Source: an uncultured Microbulbifer sp. (GTDB lineage: Bacteria; Pseudomonadota; Gammaproteobacteria; Pseudomonadales; Cellvibrionaceae). From it: DNA of 56,776 nt. The position numbers were made by a program, and so were the translations under genes. Of this stretch, positions 9,331 to 17,602 are shown one piece after another. Location of the stretch: contig NZ_CANMKV010000028.1 of NCBI RefSeq assembly GCF_947498635.1, positions 1 through 56,776 of the forward strand, given 5' to 3'. The stretch's first letter is position 1; each line of letters opens with the position of its first letter. The notes beneath the pieces are model-generated. The model saw only the letters and a program-made list of their open reading frames with translations. It was not told the origin of the DNA and searched no databases.

Positions 9331-9354
9331 AAGTAAAACCGGCACCCAGCGTAT

Positions 9355-9380
9355 AAAGCCCCTCTGATAGGGGCTTTTTT
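9355..9380 (+). terminator. Rho-independent terminator after MFS transporter
   Basis: A 9-bp perfect stem AAAGCCCCT/AGGGGCTTT with a 5-base loop runs into a T-tract, 25 bases after the transporter stop. Confidence 0.9.
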
Positions 9381-9488
9381 ATTGCTGCTTATGCTCTTTG
9401 AATATTGACCGGCCCTCTAAGAAGTTCGCGCGCTTTGACAGCCCGGTATCCGCCTACCTAGACTGGCGGTCTCTCACAGTGAAAACCA

Positions 9489-10898
9489 ATGCTTATGTCT
9501 TTTTTCGATGCCATTGATCGGGCCCTGCAGGCCTTTGCCAGTTTTGTCTGGGGGCCGCCCCTGTTAGTACTGCTGGTTGGCGGGGGCCTGGCGCTGTTGA
9601 TTTATTCCCGCGGTCGTCCATATCGCCACCTCGGTCATAGTATTGGCTTGTTGAGCGGTCGCTATGATGACCCGAATGATCCGGGCCAGGTCAACCACAG
9701 TCAGGCGCTCTCTACCGCGCTCTCCGGCACACTGGGCTTGGGGAATATCGCCGGTGTGGCCATCGCCATTACCGCCGGTGGTCCCGGAGCGATTTTCTGG
9801 ATGTGGGTCACGGCTCTGGTGGGGGTGGCTACCAAGTTTTATACCGCGACTCTGGCGGTGATGTACCGCGGTCACGATGCCAATGGGGAGCTGCAGGGCG
9901 GCCCCATGTATGTGATTCGTGAGGGCTTGGGGAAACGCTGGATGCCGTTGGCGGTGCTGTTTGCGGTAGCGGGGCTCTGTGGCATGTTGCCGGTGTTCCA
10001 GTCTAATCAGACAACCCAGCTACTGCGTGAATCTTTTGCCGAGCCTCTGGGCTGGGTGGCTCCGGGCGGCTCATTGGTGTTTGATTTTGCCATTGGCTTA
10101 TTGATCGCAATCGCCTCCGCGTATGTGATTGCCGGGCGCATCCAGCGCATCGGTAAATTCTCCGCGCGTATAGTGCCGGGAATGGTGTTGTTCTACCTGG
10201 TTATGACTTTGATCGTGATAGGCAGTTTTTGGGAGCAGGTACCCGCGGCATTTATGCTGATTTTTACCGATGCGTTCAGTGGACAGGCTATTGCCGGGGG
10301 CGCCCTGGGCACAGTGATCACCATTGGCGTGAGCCGGGGTGCATTTTCCAATGAAGCGGGGATTGGTACCGAGTCATTGGCGCACGGTGCGGCGAAAACC
10401 CGCGAGCCGGTGCGTGAAGGGGTGGTCGCTATGCTGGGACCCATCGTCGATACCCTATTGATCTGCACCTGTACTGCCCTGGTGATATTACTCACTGGGG
10501 CCTGGCAACAGGGTGAGGGCGTGGCAGGAGTGACTTTGACTGCGCAGGCATTTTCTCAGGTGTTCGGTTCAATGGGGCCTATTCTGCTGCTGATTATGGT
10601 TTTCCCCCTGGCTTTTAGCACTATCGTTACCTGCTGGTACTACGGCATGAAGTGCTATGTATTTCTTTTCGGTGGCCGCTGGCAGGGGCTGTATACCGGA
10701 ATTTATATGGTGCTGATTGTGTTGGGTGCAGTGGCCTCTCTGAATGCGGTAAACAGCATCATAATTGGTATGTACGCGGTGATGGCTGTGCCCACCATGA
10801 TTTCCACTTTACTCCTGGCAAGATACGTTAACCGCGCGGCCCACGATTATTTTACCCGTATGGATATTGCTTCGCGGAATAGGGTTGAGACCTCATAA
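9489..10898 (+). CDS. Alanine/glycine:cation symporter family (AGCS) protein
   Basis: Sodium-coupled inner-membrane amino-acid carrier, typically for alanine or glycine. The 469-residue length and about ten to eleven hydrophobic segments fit the family. Family motifs are visible: SGTLGLGNIAGVAIAI near residue 80, GGPGAIFWMW just after, and GVSRGAFSNEAGIGT near residue 280. A second ATG two codons downstream is an equally possible start. It is monocistronic, between the terminator of the MFS gene and a shared terminator with the convergent L,D-transpeptidase. Nothing links it to the maltodextrin genes apart from position. Confidence 0.92.
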   Translation: MLMSFFDAIDRALQAFASFVWGPPLLVLLVGGGLALLIYSRGRPYRHLGHSIGLLSGRYDDPNDPGQVNHSQALSTALSGTLGLGNIAGVAIAITAGGPGAIFWMWVTALVGVATKFYTATLAVMYRGHDANGELQGGPMYVIREGLGKRWMPLAVLFAVAGLCGMLPVFQSNQTTQLLRESFAEPLGWVAPGGSLVFDFAIGLLIAIASAYVIAGRIQRIGKFSARIVPGMVLFYLVMTLIVIGSFWEQVPAAFMLIFTDAFSGQAIAGGALGTVITIGVSRGAFSNEAGIGTESLAHGAAKTREPVREGVVAMLGPIVDTLLICTCTALVILLTGAWQQGEGVAGVTLTAQAFSQVFGSMGPILLLIMVFPLAFSTIVTCWYYGMKCYVFLFGGRWQGLYTGIYMVLIVLGAVASLNAVNSIIIGMYAVMAVPTMISTLLLARYVNRAAHDYFTRMDIASRNRVETS

Positions 10899-10905
10899 TA
10901 AATAA

Positions 10906-10933
10906 GAAAGGCGGACTGAAAAGTCCGCCTTTC
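10906..10933. terminator. Bidirectional terminator between AGCS and L,D-transpeptidase genes
   Basis: Perfect 12-bp stem GAAAGGCGGACT/AGTCCGCCTTTC with a GAAA loop, placed 7 bases after the symporter stop and about 20 bases past the stop of the convergent gene. Confidence 0.9.
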
Positions 10934-10954
10934 TTTCCGTCACCCCAGTATTCA

Positions 10955-11746
10955 TTAAGGCACCACAGATACCCGCGTTCCGACTCTGGCATGACGATAA
11001 AAGACCTTCGCCATATGCCAGGGAATACGGATACAGCCATGAGAGGCTGGGTAGCCGGGCACATAACCGGCGTGCATGGTGACTGGGCCATTAATTCGCA
11101 TCATATAATCCATGGACGCTCCGCGGAATCGAGACCCCGCAGGCTTGCGGTGGCGGCGTACATCCACATTACTGCGCAGCACATAACCGCGACGGCTCAC
11201 ATAATGACCGTACAGGTTTGAGCGATGGCTGTATTTCTTCTCGGAAATACGGAAATTTCCTGTCGGAGTGCGATGCCCGGCTTTACCGGTAGAAACCGGG
11301 GACATACCGGCCAGGCGTCCACCTTTATAGAAGTAGGCCATTTGGTCGCTGAGGTCGATCACTATGCGAGGTGTTCCCTGCACGTGAGCTTTAAACCACA
11401 TATGTCGACCATACCGAGGTTGTTCCCTTTGGTACCTGCCGTATCGTGAACTCGCCCTTTGATTTCTGCTGTATCTCGAATGTCCCCTGTATTCCCTGTT
11501 GTATCTGGAATGTCTGTCATATTGCCCTCCATGGTTCTGTTGAGCGACGTATAGTGGGCCTTGACGGGAGTTGGGGTTGGAGTAATCCACTGCGAAGGCT
11601 AATGGAGCAAGGATTGCTGAACCCACTACCATTACTGCAGCGGCGAAAGAAGCCTTTTTGCGCGTATTCCCGTGTCCTAATGGCAGGGATGGTTTCTGTT
11701 GTATGGATATAGTTTGATGATTTTGCAGCGAAGGTCGGCTATGCAT
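10955..11746 (-). CDS. L,D-transpeptidase (YkuD domain) with Arg/Tyr-rich linker
   Basis: Periplasmic transpeptidase that makes 3-3 peptidoglycan cross-links or attaches proteins to the wall. I chose the ATG at 11746 because AGAGAGGTG sits 5-6 bases upstream. The resulting 263-residue protein has an unusually long basic N-terminal region followed by a hydrophobic export segment at about residues 32-52. Residues 75-116 are extremely rich in Arg and Tyr (repeated RY, RYGR, SRY), a low-complexity basic segment not part of the usual catalytic domain. The YkuD domain follows (TPRIVIDLSDQMAYFY) and ends in the catalytic SHGCIRIP motif with Cys about residue 238 and a conserved upstream His in VTMHAGY. 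Monocistronic. Confidence 0.88.
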   Translation of the reverse strand: MHSRPSLQNHQTISIQQKPSLPLGHGNTRKKASFAAAVMVVGSAILAPLAFAVDYSNPNSRQGPLYVAQQNHGGQYDRHSRYNREYRGHSRYSRNQRASSRYGRYQREQPRYGRHMWFKAHVQGTPRIVIDLSDQMAYFYKGGRLAGMSPVSTGKAGHRTPTGNFRISEKKYSHRSNLYGHYVSRRGYVLRSNVDVRRHRKPAGSRFRGASMDYMMRINGPVTMHAGYVPGYPASHGCIRIPWHMAKVFYRHARVGTRVSVVP

Positions 11747-12346
11747 TACACACCTCTCTAGTGCCAGTGGTCCGTGTAAACAACCGTGAGTTTTGATTTC
11801 AACCTTTGCCTGCCGGGTGTAACAATCCTTGTGCACCGAATAAAAGAGGGCACAACGCAGGTTGGATATTTCCCCAAAGCAGATTGCCGTATACTCGGCC
11901 TCGGCTGCGGGAAGCGTTAGCAGAGGTTTTCACCAATGCGGGTCCATGGGATGGTAAGGTCGCTGGTGTAGGCCGGTCACATCAAAAAGGAATAAGTGAT
12001 TTATTGGTTATTAATTTAAAAGCCATCAGGGTAGTTGCTGGTAGGTTGGTAATCTGGTGGTTAGTACCAGCCAGGTTTCCAAATGGAACAATCCGAATAA
12101 TTCGCCCAGTCTGATGCCTATGCAGCCGATGCCTATCAGCGGAAGTAACCAAGTTAAATCTGCAACCGAAGCCTGTATATATGCGGAGGTCAGAGAATCG
12201 TATTTCAGTGCCTGAACTTACAGAAGAACTTTATGTAGTGAAATAGGGAAACTCCATAACAGGGATTAAATGGGCCACCAGGAAATAGTCAATTGCAAGC
12301 TTAGGGCCATACCCTTTTAGTTTTTTTACCCAATGAATAAGTAGAT
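11747..12346. other. Non-coding region upstream of L,D-transpeptidase and the interrupted gene
   Basis: No supported gene. One open frame exists on the plus strand around 11806-12114, but it overlaps the L,D-transpeptidase leader on the opposite strand, lacks a ribosome site and shows no domain. The region should hold divergent promoters for the flanking genes; I see no strong operator or repeat. Confidence 0.5.
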
Positions 12347-13249
12347 ATGAAGGATTATTTCGATAAAGGCAGGAAGAGCCTGGTTGAGCTTTCCCGCAAA
12401 GTACCCACAGATATCACCAGTAGGTTAAACGTTTTTCAAGAGGTGGTAGCTGGACTGCCGATATTTTCGTCGGCAGAGCGCAGTAATCAATTTGTGCAAA
12501 GCTATGATGAAAGACACTATTTTGTTATTCCCTAAAAACTCTCAAAGGTTGGTTTTACTCTTCATACCATGCGAGTCTTACCCGACGATGCCCCCGAGAT
12601 GAATGACCTGCCCAAGCGCAGAGTTTTTCATTTTCCCAATACGCATTATGAGGACAGTTTGCGTAAGTTTATGGTGGAGAGTGCGGTAGAGTTATCCTTG
12701 GAAAGCAATAACTCCAATAAGAGCTCCCTGGAAAGGCTTGCGGATGATATCGATAATCTCGATAGAAAACTCACCCTTGGCATGTTGCTGGTTGGGGGGG
12801 TAGCTGCGGTATTTAATCCCCTCATCGGCGCCGGCCTGGTAGCCAAGGCGGTACTGCCCGGTGTGAGTGGCCTGGTCAATAAGTTCGGCTTGCGCCCAGC
12901 CGGAGAAAAATTATCGGAGCTGCAGAGCAAGAAAATGCTTCGTCAGGCGGAGGAGGATGTAGCGAGACAATTCTCAGAGGCCAATACCCTGAAAGTGACC
13001 AACCCGATTCTCCAGGAGTTGGAGCTAGCACTGAGAACTACTGAAACTCAGCACGACCCATTGACCGATCCCAATTTGGCCGATGGCTCAATTCCTGAGT
13101 TGGATAGTGAACGCTGGCGCGAGCTGACTGAGCGGGCAGTTTACCATGTCTATAAGGATGTTTATCTGGATAAGAAACTGGCCAAGAGGGCTCAGTTGGG
13201 GCCGGAGGATTTGCGTTGGTTTGAGGTTCTGTTTACGGGAGCTAAGTAG
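12347..13249 (+). pseudogene. Hypothetical protein gene interrupted by an in-frame TAA
   Basis: Two open segments, 12347-12535 and 12569-13249, lie in the same frame. They are separated only by TAA at 12533-12535, and the 11 codons between that stop and the next ATG (KLSKVGFTLHT) read as ordinary protein. Removing the stop gives one 300-residue product. The downstream segment has no ribosome site before its ATG at 12569, so it is unlikely to be an independent gene. The protein has a charged N-terminal part, a Ser/Asn-rich stretch (SLESNNSNKSS), one hydrophobic glycine-rich segment near combined residues 143-178 (LGMLLVGGVAAVFNPLIGAGLV) and an acidic helical C-terminus. I do not recognise the family. 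It could be a recent pseudogene, a sequencing error or a site of read-through or re-initiation. Confidence 0.7.
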
Positions 13250-13277
13250 CTTTACCGTGATTTTTTAGAGGAAAAAT

Positions 13278-13300
13278 TCAGCAGCCGGATTGGCTGCTGA
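13278..13300 (-). terminator. Terminator of the outer-membrane barrel gene
   Basis: 9-bp stem TCAGCAGCC/GGCTGCTGA with a 5-base loop. On the minus strand it is followed by ATTTTTCC. It lies 24 bases past the stop of the gene at 13324. Confidence 0.7.
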
Positions 13301-13323
13301 GAAAAATTATACAACGGATTTCT

Positions 13324-13989
13324 TTAGAAGTTGTATGTCAGTGCCAGGGAGGAAAGACTGGGCTTTCTGTCATCCATTTCGAAAATAGTGTGCTCCAGGC
13401 TGAGACTCCAGTTGTTGTAGTTCCAGCCAGCGGAAACACCGTAGTAGAGGTCGGTGCCATCAGTGGTCTCATTATTAGAGAAATCTCCCTGATAATATAA
13501 ATCATCTGCCACTTGGTCGAACTCATCATTCCATTCAAAGCGTTCACTGAAGCTTCCACTTTGCTTTAATTCGGCATCCCATACTTGATATCCAGCACGT
13601 AGACCGGCATAAAAAGTTTTACTGGTGTCGGTGGAGAGGAATACGCCTAACATTTTAGTTTGGGCGTCAATGGTGGCCTTGTAACTAGAGTCGAAATAGT
13701 AAGTTCCGTAGCTATCAGGGATGAAGACATTTTGACTGTCTTTTGCTTCTGCCTCGCCCAGATCAGCATAACCGCCCTCAACCGCAAAAAAATTGTTTAG
13801 GCGGTATCCCAGTGTGAAAGACCAGCCGTTAGGATCGGAGAGTTTTGTCCCAAACGTGTCTCGTGCTTCTTGCGCGGAGATATCTGTATCTACCTTTCCA
13901 TAGGAGGATTTTAGATAGAAGCTATTTTCCATTGCCGTAGTGTTGGATGCTGAGAAAGCGATAGCGGAGGCCAGAATAAATCTTTTCAA
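13324..13989 (-). CDS. Outer-membrane beta-barrel protein, OmpA/porin-like small barrel
   Basis: Predicted 221-residue outer-membrane protein. A signal peptide (MKRFILASAIAFSASNTTA) is followed by alternating strands such as SFYLKSSYGKV, WSFTLGYRLNNFFAVEGGYADLG and YAGLRAGYQVW, ending in the C-terminal aromatic signature LALTYNF with terminal Phe, as needed for BAM insertion. The start is a TTG preceded by AAGGAT at good spacing. It looks like an eight-stranded barrel of the OMP beta-barrel family. Acidic loops (FSERFEWNDEFDQVADD) are predicted to be external. The ligand is unknown. It is transcribed away from the arylsulfotransferase-like gene and shares its 290-base intergenic region. Confidence 0.8.
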   Translation of the reverse strand: MKRFILASAIAFSASNTTAMENSFYLKSSYGKVDTDISAQEARDTFGTKLSDPNGWSFTLGYRLNNFFAVEGGYADLGEAEAKDSQNVFIPDSYGTYYFDSSYKATIDAQTKMLGVFLSTDTSKTFYAGLRAGYQVWDAELKQSGSFSERFEWNDEFDQVADDLYYQGDFSNNETTDGTDLYYGVSAGWNYNNWSLSLEHTIFEMDDRKPSLSSLALTYNF

Positions 13990-14276
13990 AGGATATCCTT
14001 AAATCATTGTAAAAATGCCACATAATGGGCTTAAATTTGAGAGGGCCAGGGGGGAGCTAGTACCCGCAGAGTGAGGCTTGCCTCAGTCATTTCTTTTAAA
14101 AACTGGTATTTATGTACCAGCTCTCAATTTTGGCGGATTTTCCAACATTCAAAGATCTTAGTCAATAACTATCCATTACAGTTTATTGCAAGATATTGAG
14201 AAAATTTGTGTCTCCTAAACCACACTGGTATCGCGCCATTTAACAATGCTGTTCGAAATCTTCAGTGAGGATTGCA

Positions 14277-15701
14277 ATGAATAAATTTAGCCATTTGGCT
14301 GTTCTTGAAATATTTTTCTTCCTGTTTTTTGTGGTGGGGAGTGTGATGACCTATGGCCAGGAAGGTATTACTGTTCAGTTAACACTCAATACCCATCCTG
14401 AAAATACTTTAATGGTTAACGCCAGCGTAATTACTTCTGATAATGCAAGGGTGGCTATCAGATTTAAATCTACGAATACCGACCAGCAGCGTACGGGCTA
14501 CAGTGAGCTTGCAACAGATCACGAAATGACGGTCGTAGGCTTGCGGGCCGATACGACTTACCGATTTACCGCAGTCGCTCTTCTGGAGACTGGTGAAAGG
14601 GTACGCAGTGAGGTGGTGGAATTTAAAACGGGGCCGCAACCCACGGGCGTGCCGAGAGTAGAGCTTCTAAATCAAACGGCAAGCAGTGAGGGCGGGATTA
14701 CTATTTTTGCACCATCTGCAGATCGGGATAGCACCTTCTACGGGTTCGATGAGGCGGGGGAGCTTGTCTGGTATCTACATGGAAATGTGCCATTGTCAGG
14801 TGCGCCGGTAGCGAGAAATTTACACGATGGGCGCCTGCTCTTGTTGCTTGATGGGGAAGCGAGAATTATCTCTTATACAGGAGAGATACTGTCCACTTTC
14901 GCTTTACCCGCTTATCACCACGATGTGCAGCTTCTTGAAAACGGAAACTTACTGGTCTTAATCAATGAGACGGGATTCTTCGCTGGAAACTTTCTGCAGG
15001 GCGATGCGATTATAGAAATTGACACAAGTGGAAATACGGTTTGGGAATGGTCCGCATTTGACCACATGGATACAGATCGTTTTCCTGGTGCGTTGGCTAA
15101 CAGGATTTTGTCTAACGGGGCGCTTGACTGGACTCATTCCAATGCCCTCTATTACATCCCTGAGAATAAGTCTATTCTGCTCTCGAGCCGCTCCCAAAGC
15201 TGGGTAGTCAATATTGATCATCTGAGCGGCGATGTGAATTGGGTTATGGGAAGGGATATCGATGTTACCGCTGGTTTGGCAGATAAATTCTTTACTTTGG
15301 ATAGCGGTAACTGGATGGCCTCCCAGCATGCGGCTATGTTGACCGGCAGTGATGAAATACTGATTTATGATAATAGAAATGAATCTGAGTTGAGTGGCAA
15401 TATTTACAATAGTCGCGCGGTTAAATTTAAACTAAATAAGGCGTCTATGACGGCTGAGCAAACCTGGGAGTTCGTTGCCCCTAAATATACCCAGTCCCTG
15501 GGGGATGTGGATGAGCTTCCCGGTGGAAATATACTGTTGTGCGCGGGTGGTCCATCGGATATCAGTACGGGTAGTGATCGGAATGCTTATCTAGTGGAGG
15601 TTACTCAGGATGAGATACCGGAGGTTACTTGGCAGTTAAAAGTCAGCGATACAACCATATACCGCGCTGAGCGTATACGTTGGTCGGAATTACTTGAGTA
15701 A
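14277..15701 (+). CDS. Arylsulfotransferase (ASST)-like periplasmic protein
   Basis: A 474-residue exported protein related to bacterial aryl-sulfate sulfotransferases, which move sulfate between phenolic esters through a histidine on a six-bladed propeller. The ATG at 14277 has GTGAGG at the right distance; an upstream in-frame GTG overlaps that site and is less likely. Signal peptide at residues 1-26, then a fibronectin-like N-terminal domain (to about 120), then the propeller. Candidate active-site residues match E. coli-type AssT by motif: His in YHHDVQL, His in DWTHSNAL (the sulfated His in the family), Arg in SSRSQSWV and His in SQHAAML. No dedicated DsbA/DsbB partner pair, which accompanies classical assT, is nearby, so the true substrate is open. 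Confidence 0.8.
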   Translation: MNKFSHLAVLEIFFFLFFVVGSVMTYGQEGITVQLTLNTHPENTLMVNASVITSDNARVAIRFKSTNTDQQRTGYSELATDHEMTVVGLRADTTYRFTAVALLETGERVRSEVVEFKTGPQPTGVPRVELLNQTASSEGGITIFAPSADRDSTFYGFDEAGELVWYLHGNVPLSGAPVARNLHDGRLLLLLDGEARIISYTGEILSTFALPAYHHDVQLLENGNLLVLINETGFFAGNFLQGDAIIEIDTSGNTVWEWSAFDHMDTDRFPGALANRILSNGALDWTHSNALYYIPENKSILLSSRSQSWVVNIDHLSGDVNWVMGRDIDVTAGLADKFFTLDSGNWMASQHAAMLTGSDEILIYDNRNESELSGNIYNSRAVKFKLNKASMTAEQTWEFVAPKYTQSLGDVDELPGGNILLCAGGPSDISTGSDRNAYLVEVTQDEIPEVTWQLKVSDTTIYRAERIRWSELLE

Positions 15702-15896
15702 AGCTTGGATATGGTTAACTAGAGGTGTTAAAACGCTCTCCTCTCCTGTTTTTCTGCAAGATATTAAAGATGTTCTCAAGGAGCAGGAGAGGGAGATTTT
15801 ATCGTGTACTTATTGAGAGGTTATCTAATTCTTATAAATAGTAACCGTGTTGGATTTTCCTTATTCTATAAATAAGAAATAATTAGCCTAAAAATC

Positions 15897-16199
15897 TTAT
15901 TTACTCTTTAGCGCGTCACTGTATTTTTCAATCCTAGGTGCTTCTGCGAGCAGAGGTTGTAATTTTCCCAGTGTATTTTTTAAATGTGCCATATCCCAAT
16001 GTTGCTGCTCACTTTCCGCAGATTCCCACACCTCAAGGGTAATAAAGGTGTTGTTCTCTTCCCGGGATGGTAGGATTTGATAGCTCAGGCAGCCACTCTC
16101 CCTTTCCGAGTCTTCGGCCAGAGTTTTCAATAATTCTACAGCTTGCTGGGTATGGTGTGAAAGTATACTGACTTTTGCCATTACAAATAATTTACTCAC
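15897..16199 (-). CDS. Antibiotic biosynthesis monooxygenase (ABM) domain protein
   Basis: A 100-residue ferredoxin-like fold protein of the ABM/YgiN type, small cofactor-free oxygenases or quinol-handling enzymes. Typical features are the early FVMAKVSI strand, the helix around ELLKTLAEDSERE, the GCLSYQIL strand and the FITLEVWES strand. The GTG start at 16199 is supported by AGGAGAA six bases upstream, better than the ATG at 16181. It is the third gene of an operon with the DJ-1 and YdcZ-like genes, 20 bases after the latter, divergent from a LysR regulator. The context suggests handling of electrophiles or quinones, by inference only. Confidence 0.85.
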   Translation of the reverse strand: MSKLFVMAKVSILSHHTQQAVELLKTLAEDSERESGCLSYQILPSREENNTFITLEVWESAESEQQHWDMAHLKNTLGKLQPLLAEAPRIEKYSDALKSK

Positions 16200-16219
16200 T
16201 CAAATTCTCCTGTCTATCT

Positions 16220-16672
16220 TCAACTATTGCGTTTAACAACAAATAAAACACCAATTATCATCATAGCCAAGCCAATAAGACGCTTAATATCCAGGCTGTT
16301 TTGTTGGGCGCCAAGCAGGCCAAAGTGATCAATGGCGGCAATGGCAATAAGTTGCCCGAGAAGGACAAAGGATATCGTGTTGCCAACGCCGAACTTGGGC
16401 GATACCCAGGTCACGCTAAGAATATAAAAAGCGACTAAAATTCCACCAAGGTACAAATACCACGAGATTTCTTTCTGAAAAATACTCGCGTTAAATCCTT
16501 CGGTCTTTAGCAGGTATATTACAGAGATAAGCAGTCCAACAAAAAATAAAACTGTAGTTGCAAGTGCGGAACTGCCGAGTTTGACGCCAAGGCTACTATT
16601 CAGGGTAGCCATCACCGGTATACCGATACCAGCCATTAACATCAATGATGGATAGATAATTGAGCTTGGCAC
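16220..16672 (-). CDS. YdcZ/DUF606-type small DMT transporter
   Basis: A 150-residue integral membrane protein with about five transmembrane segments, matching the DUF606 (YdcZ) half-size drug/metabolite transporter family. I place the start at GTG 16672: GAGG lies 8 bases upstream and the product has the family's usual length. Longer versions from upstream frames would add a non-hydrophobic tail that runs into the hairpin region. Visible family-like features are MAGIGIPVMATLNSSLG in helix 1 and FVLLGQLIAIAAIDHFG, which matches the GQ-x-DHFG pattern of the family. Second gene of the DJ-1 operon. Such proteins probably work as pairs or homodimers; the substrate is unknown. Confidence 0.8.
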   Translation of the reverse strand: MPSSIIYPSLMLMAGIGIPVMATLNSSLGVKLGSSALATTVLFFVGLLISVIYLLKTEGFNASIFQKEISWYLYLGGILVAFYILSVTWVSPKFGVGNTISFVLLGQLIAIAAIDHFGLLGAQQNSLDIKRLIGLAMMIIGVLFVVKRNS

Positions 16673-16760
16673 TGTATGAGCCTCATAGCAAAGGGATTTG
16701 CCCAACATCGAAAGAGGACTGAAAAAATATATCAATGGCGGGCCAATGGTTGGCTTGCTC

Positions 16761-16800
16761 CAATGAAGACTGATGCAGAGTCCTGCACTAGTCTTCATTG
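16761..16800 (-). repeat. Long intra-operon hairpin between DJ-1 and YdcZ-like genes
   Basis: CAATGAAGACT pairs perfectly with AGTCTTCATTG (11 bp), then after a two-base mismatch TGCAG pairs with CTGCA around an AGTC loop, making a 40-base stem-loop. It begins 8 bases after the DJ-1 stop on the minus strand. No T-tract follows, so it looks like an mRNA-stabilising or processing element or partial attenuator rather than a full terminator. Confidence 0.75.
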
Positions 16801-16808
16801 TTCGGTTT

Positions 16809-17483
16809 TTAGCTGGCAAGCTGCTTAGCGATGGCCTTACCAACGGCGTGTGCACTGGCTGGGTTTTGCCCGGTAATCACACGTCCATCTTCAATAACAA
16901 ATTCCTGCCAAGGTTGCGCTTTGTTAAATCGAGCAGCTTTTCTGCTAACGGCTTCTTCAAGTAGGAACGGGATGTCCTCAATAGTGCCGAAATCGATCTC
17001 TTCCTCGCGGGTAAAAGAGGTTACTGACTTGGTTGCCAGTAAACTCTCACCATTGCTCAAGGTGATGGGCAGTAAGCCTGCGGGGCCGTGGCAAACGGCA
17101 GAAACAATGCCTCCGTTTTCGTAGAGCTCTGCACTTAATTTGGCAAAATCTTCATTGCTCGCCAAGTCGGAAAGAAGACCGAATCCTCCTGGGTAGAAAA
17201 CCGCATCGTAATCTGCGCGACTCAGTTGGCTCACTGGAATGGTGTTATTGATACGATTCTGGAAATTCGCATCGGCAAATACTTGGCTGTTGATCTCGTC
17301 GCCCTCAATGTCGGTACCGTAAAGCGGAGCCTTGCCACCTTTAATGGAGGCGATATCGTAATCAATGCCATTTTCATTCAGTACATGTACAACGTGAGTC
17401 AACTCTGGGGAATAGGTACCGTTGGCTTGGTCAGTCTCACCAAGAGTTGCGTGGTTGGTTACGGGTATTAGTACTTTCTTCAT
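16809..17483 (-). CDS. DJ-1/PfpI family type 1 glutamine amidotransferase-like protein
   Basis: A 224-residue cytoplasmic protein of the DJ-1/PfpI superfamily. The nucleophile-elbow cysteine is visible in AVCHGPAG, and an acidic partner is expected in the FYPGGFG region upstream. The arrangement (KKVLIPVTNH at the N-terminus, YPGGFG, AVCHGPAGLLPI, VTSFTREEE, GQNPASA near the end) fits the Hsp31-like glyoxalase/deglycase or chaperone branch. ATG 17483 has AGAGGAC six bases upstream. First gene of an operon with the YdcZ-like transporter and the ABM protein, divergent from a LysR gene 119 bases away. This suggests induction by a reactive small molecule. Confidence 0.88.
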   Translation of the reverse strand: MKKVLIPVTNHATLGETDQANGTYSPELTHVVHVLNENGIDYDIASIKGGKAPLYGTDIEGDEINSQVFADANFQNRINNTIPVSQLSRADYDAVFYPGGFGLLSDLASNEDFAKLSAELYENGGIVSAVCHGPAGLLPITLSNGESLLATKSVTSFTREEEIDFGTIEDIPFLLEEAVSRKAARFNKAQPWQEFVIEDGRVITGQNPASAHAVGKAIAKQLAS

Positions 17484-17602
17484 TTCTCTGTCCTCTGTGC
17501 TAATCAATCAGTGGGGAGGATTCTAGATTGTCCTAGTAAAGATGATAATATGCATTTTCAGTGAAATACCTTTGCTATATAGCAATAATCAGGTTTGACA
17601 AT

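Noticed and set aside
11806..12114. Open frame upstream of the interrupted gene
   Set aside because: Overlaps the leader of the L,D-transpeptidase on the other strand and shows no coding signal.
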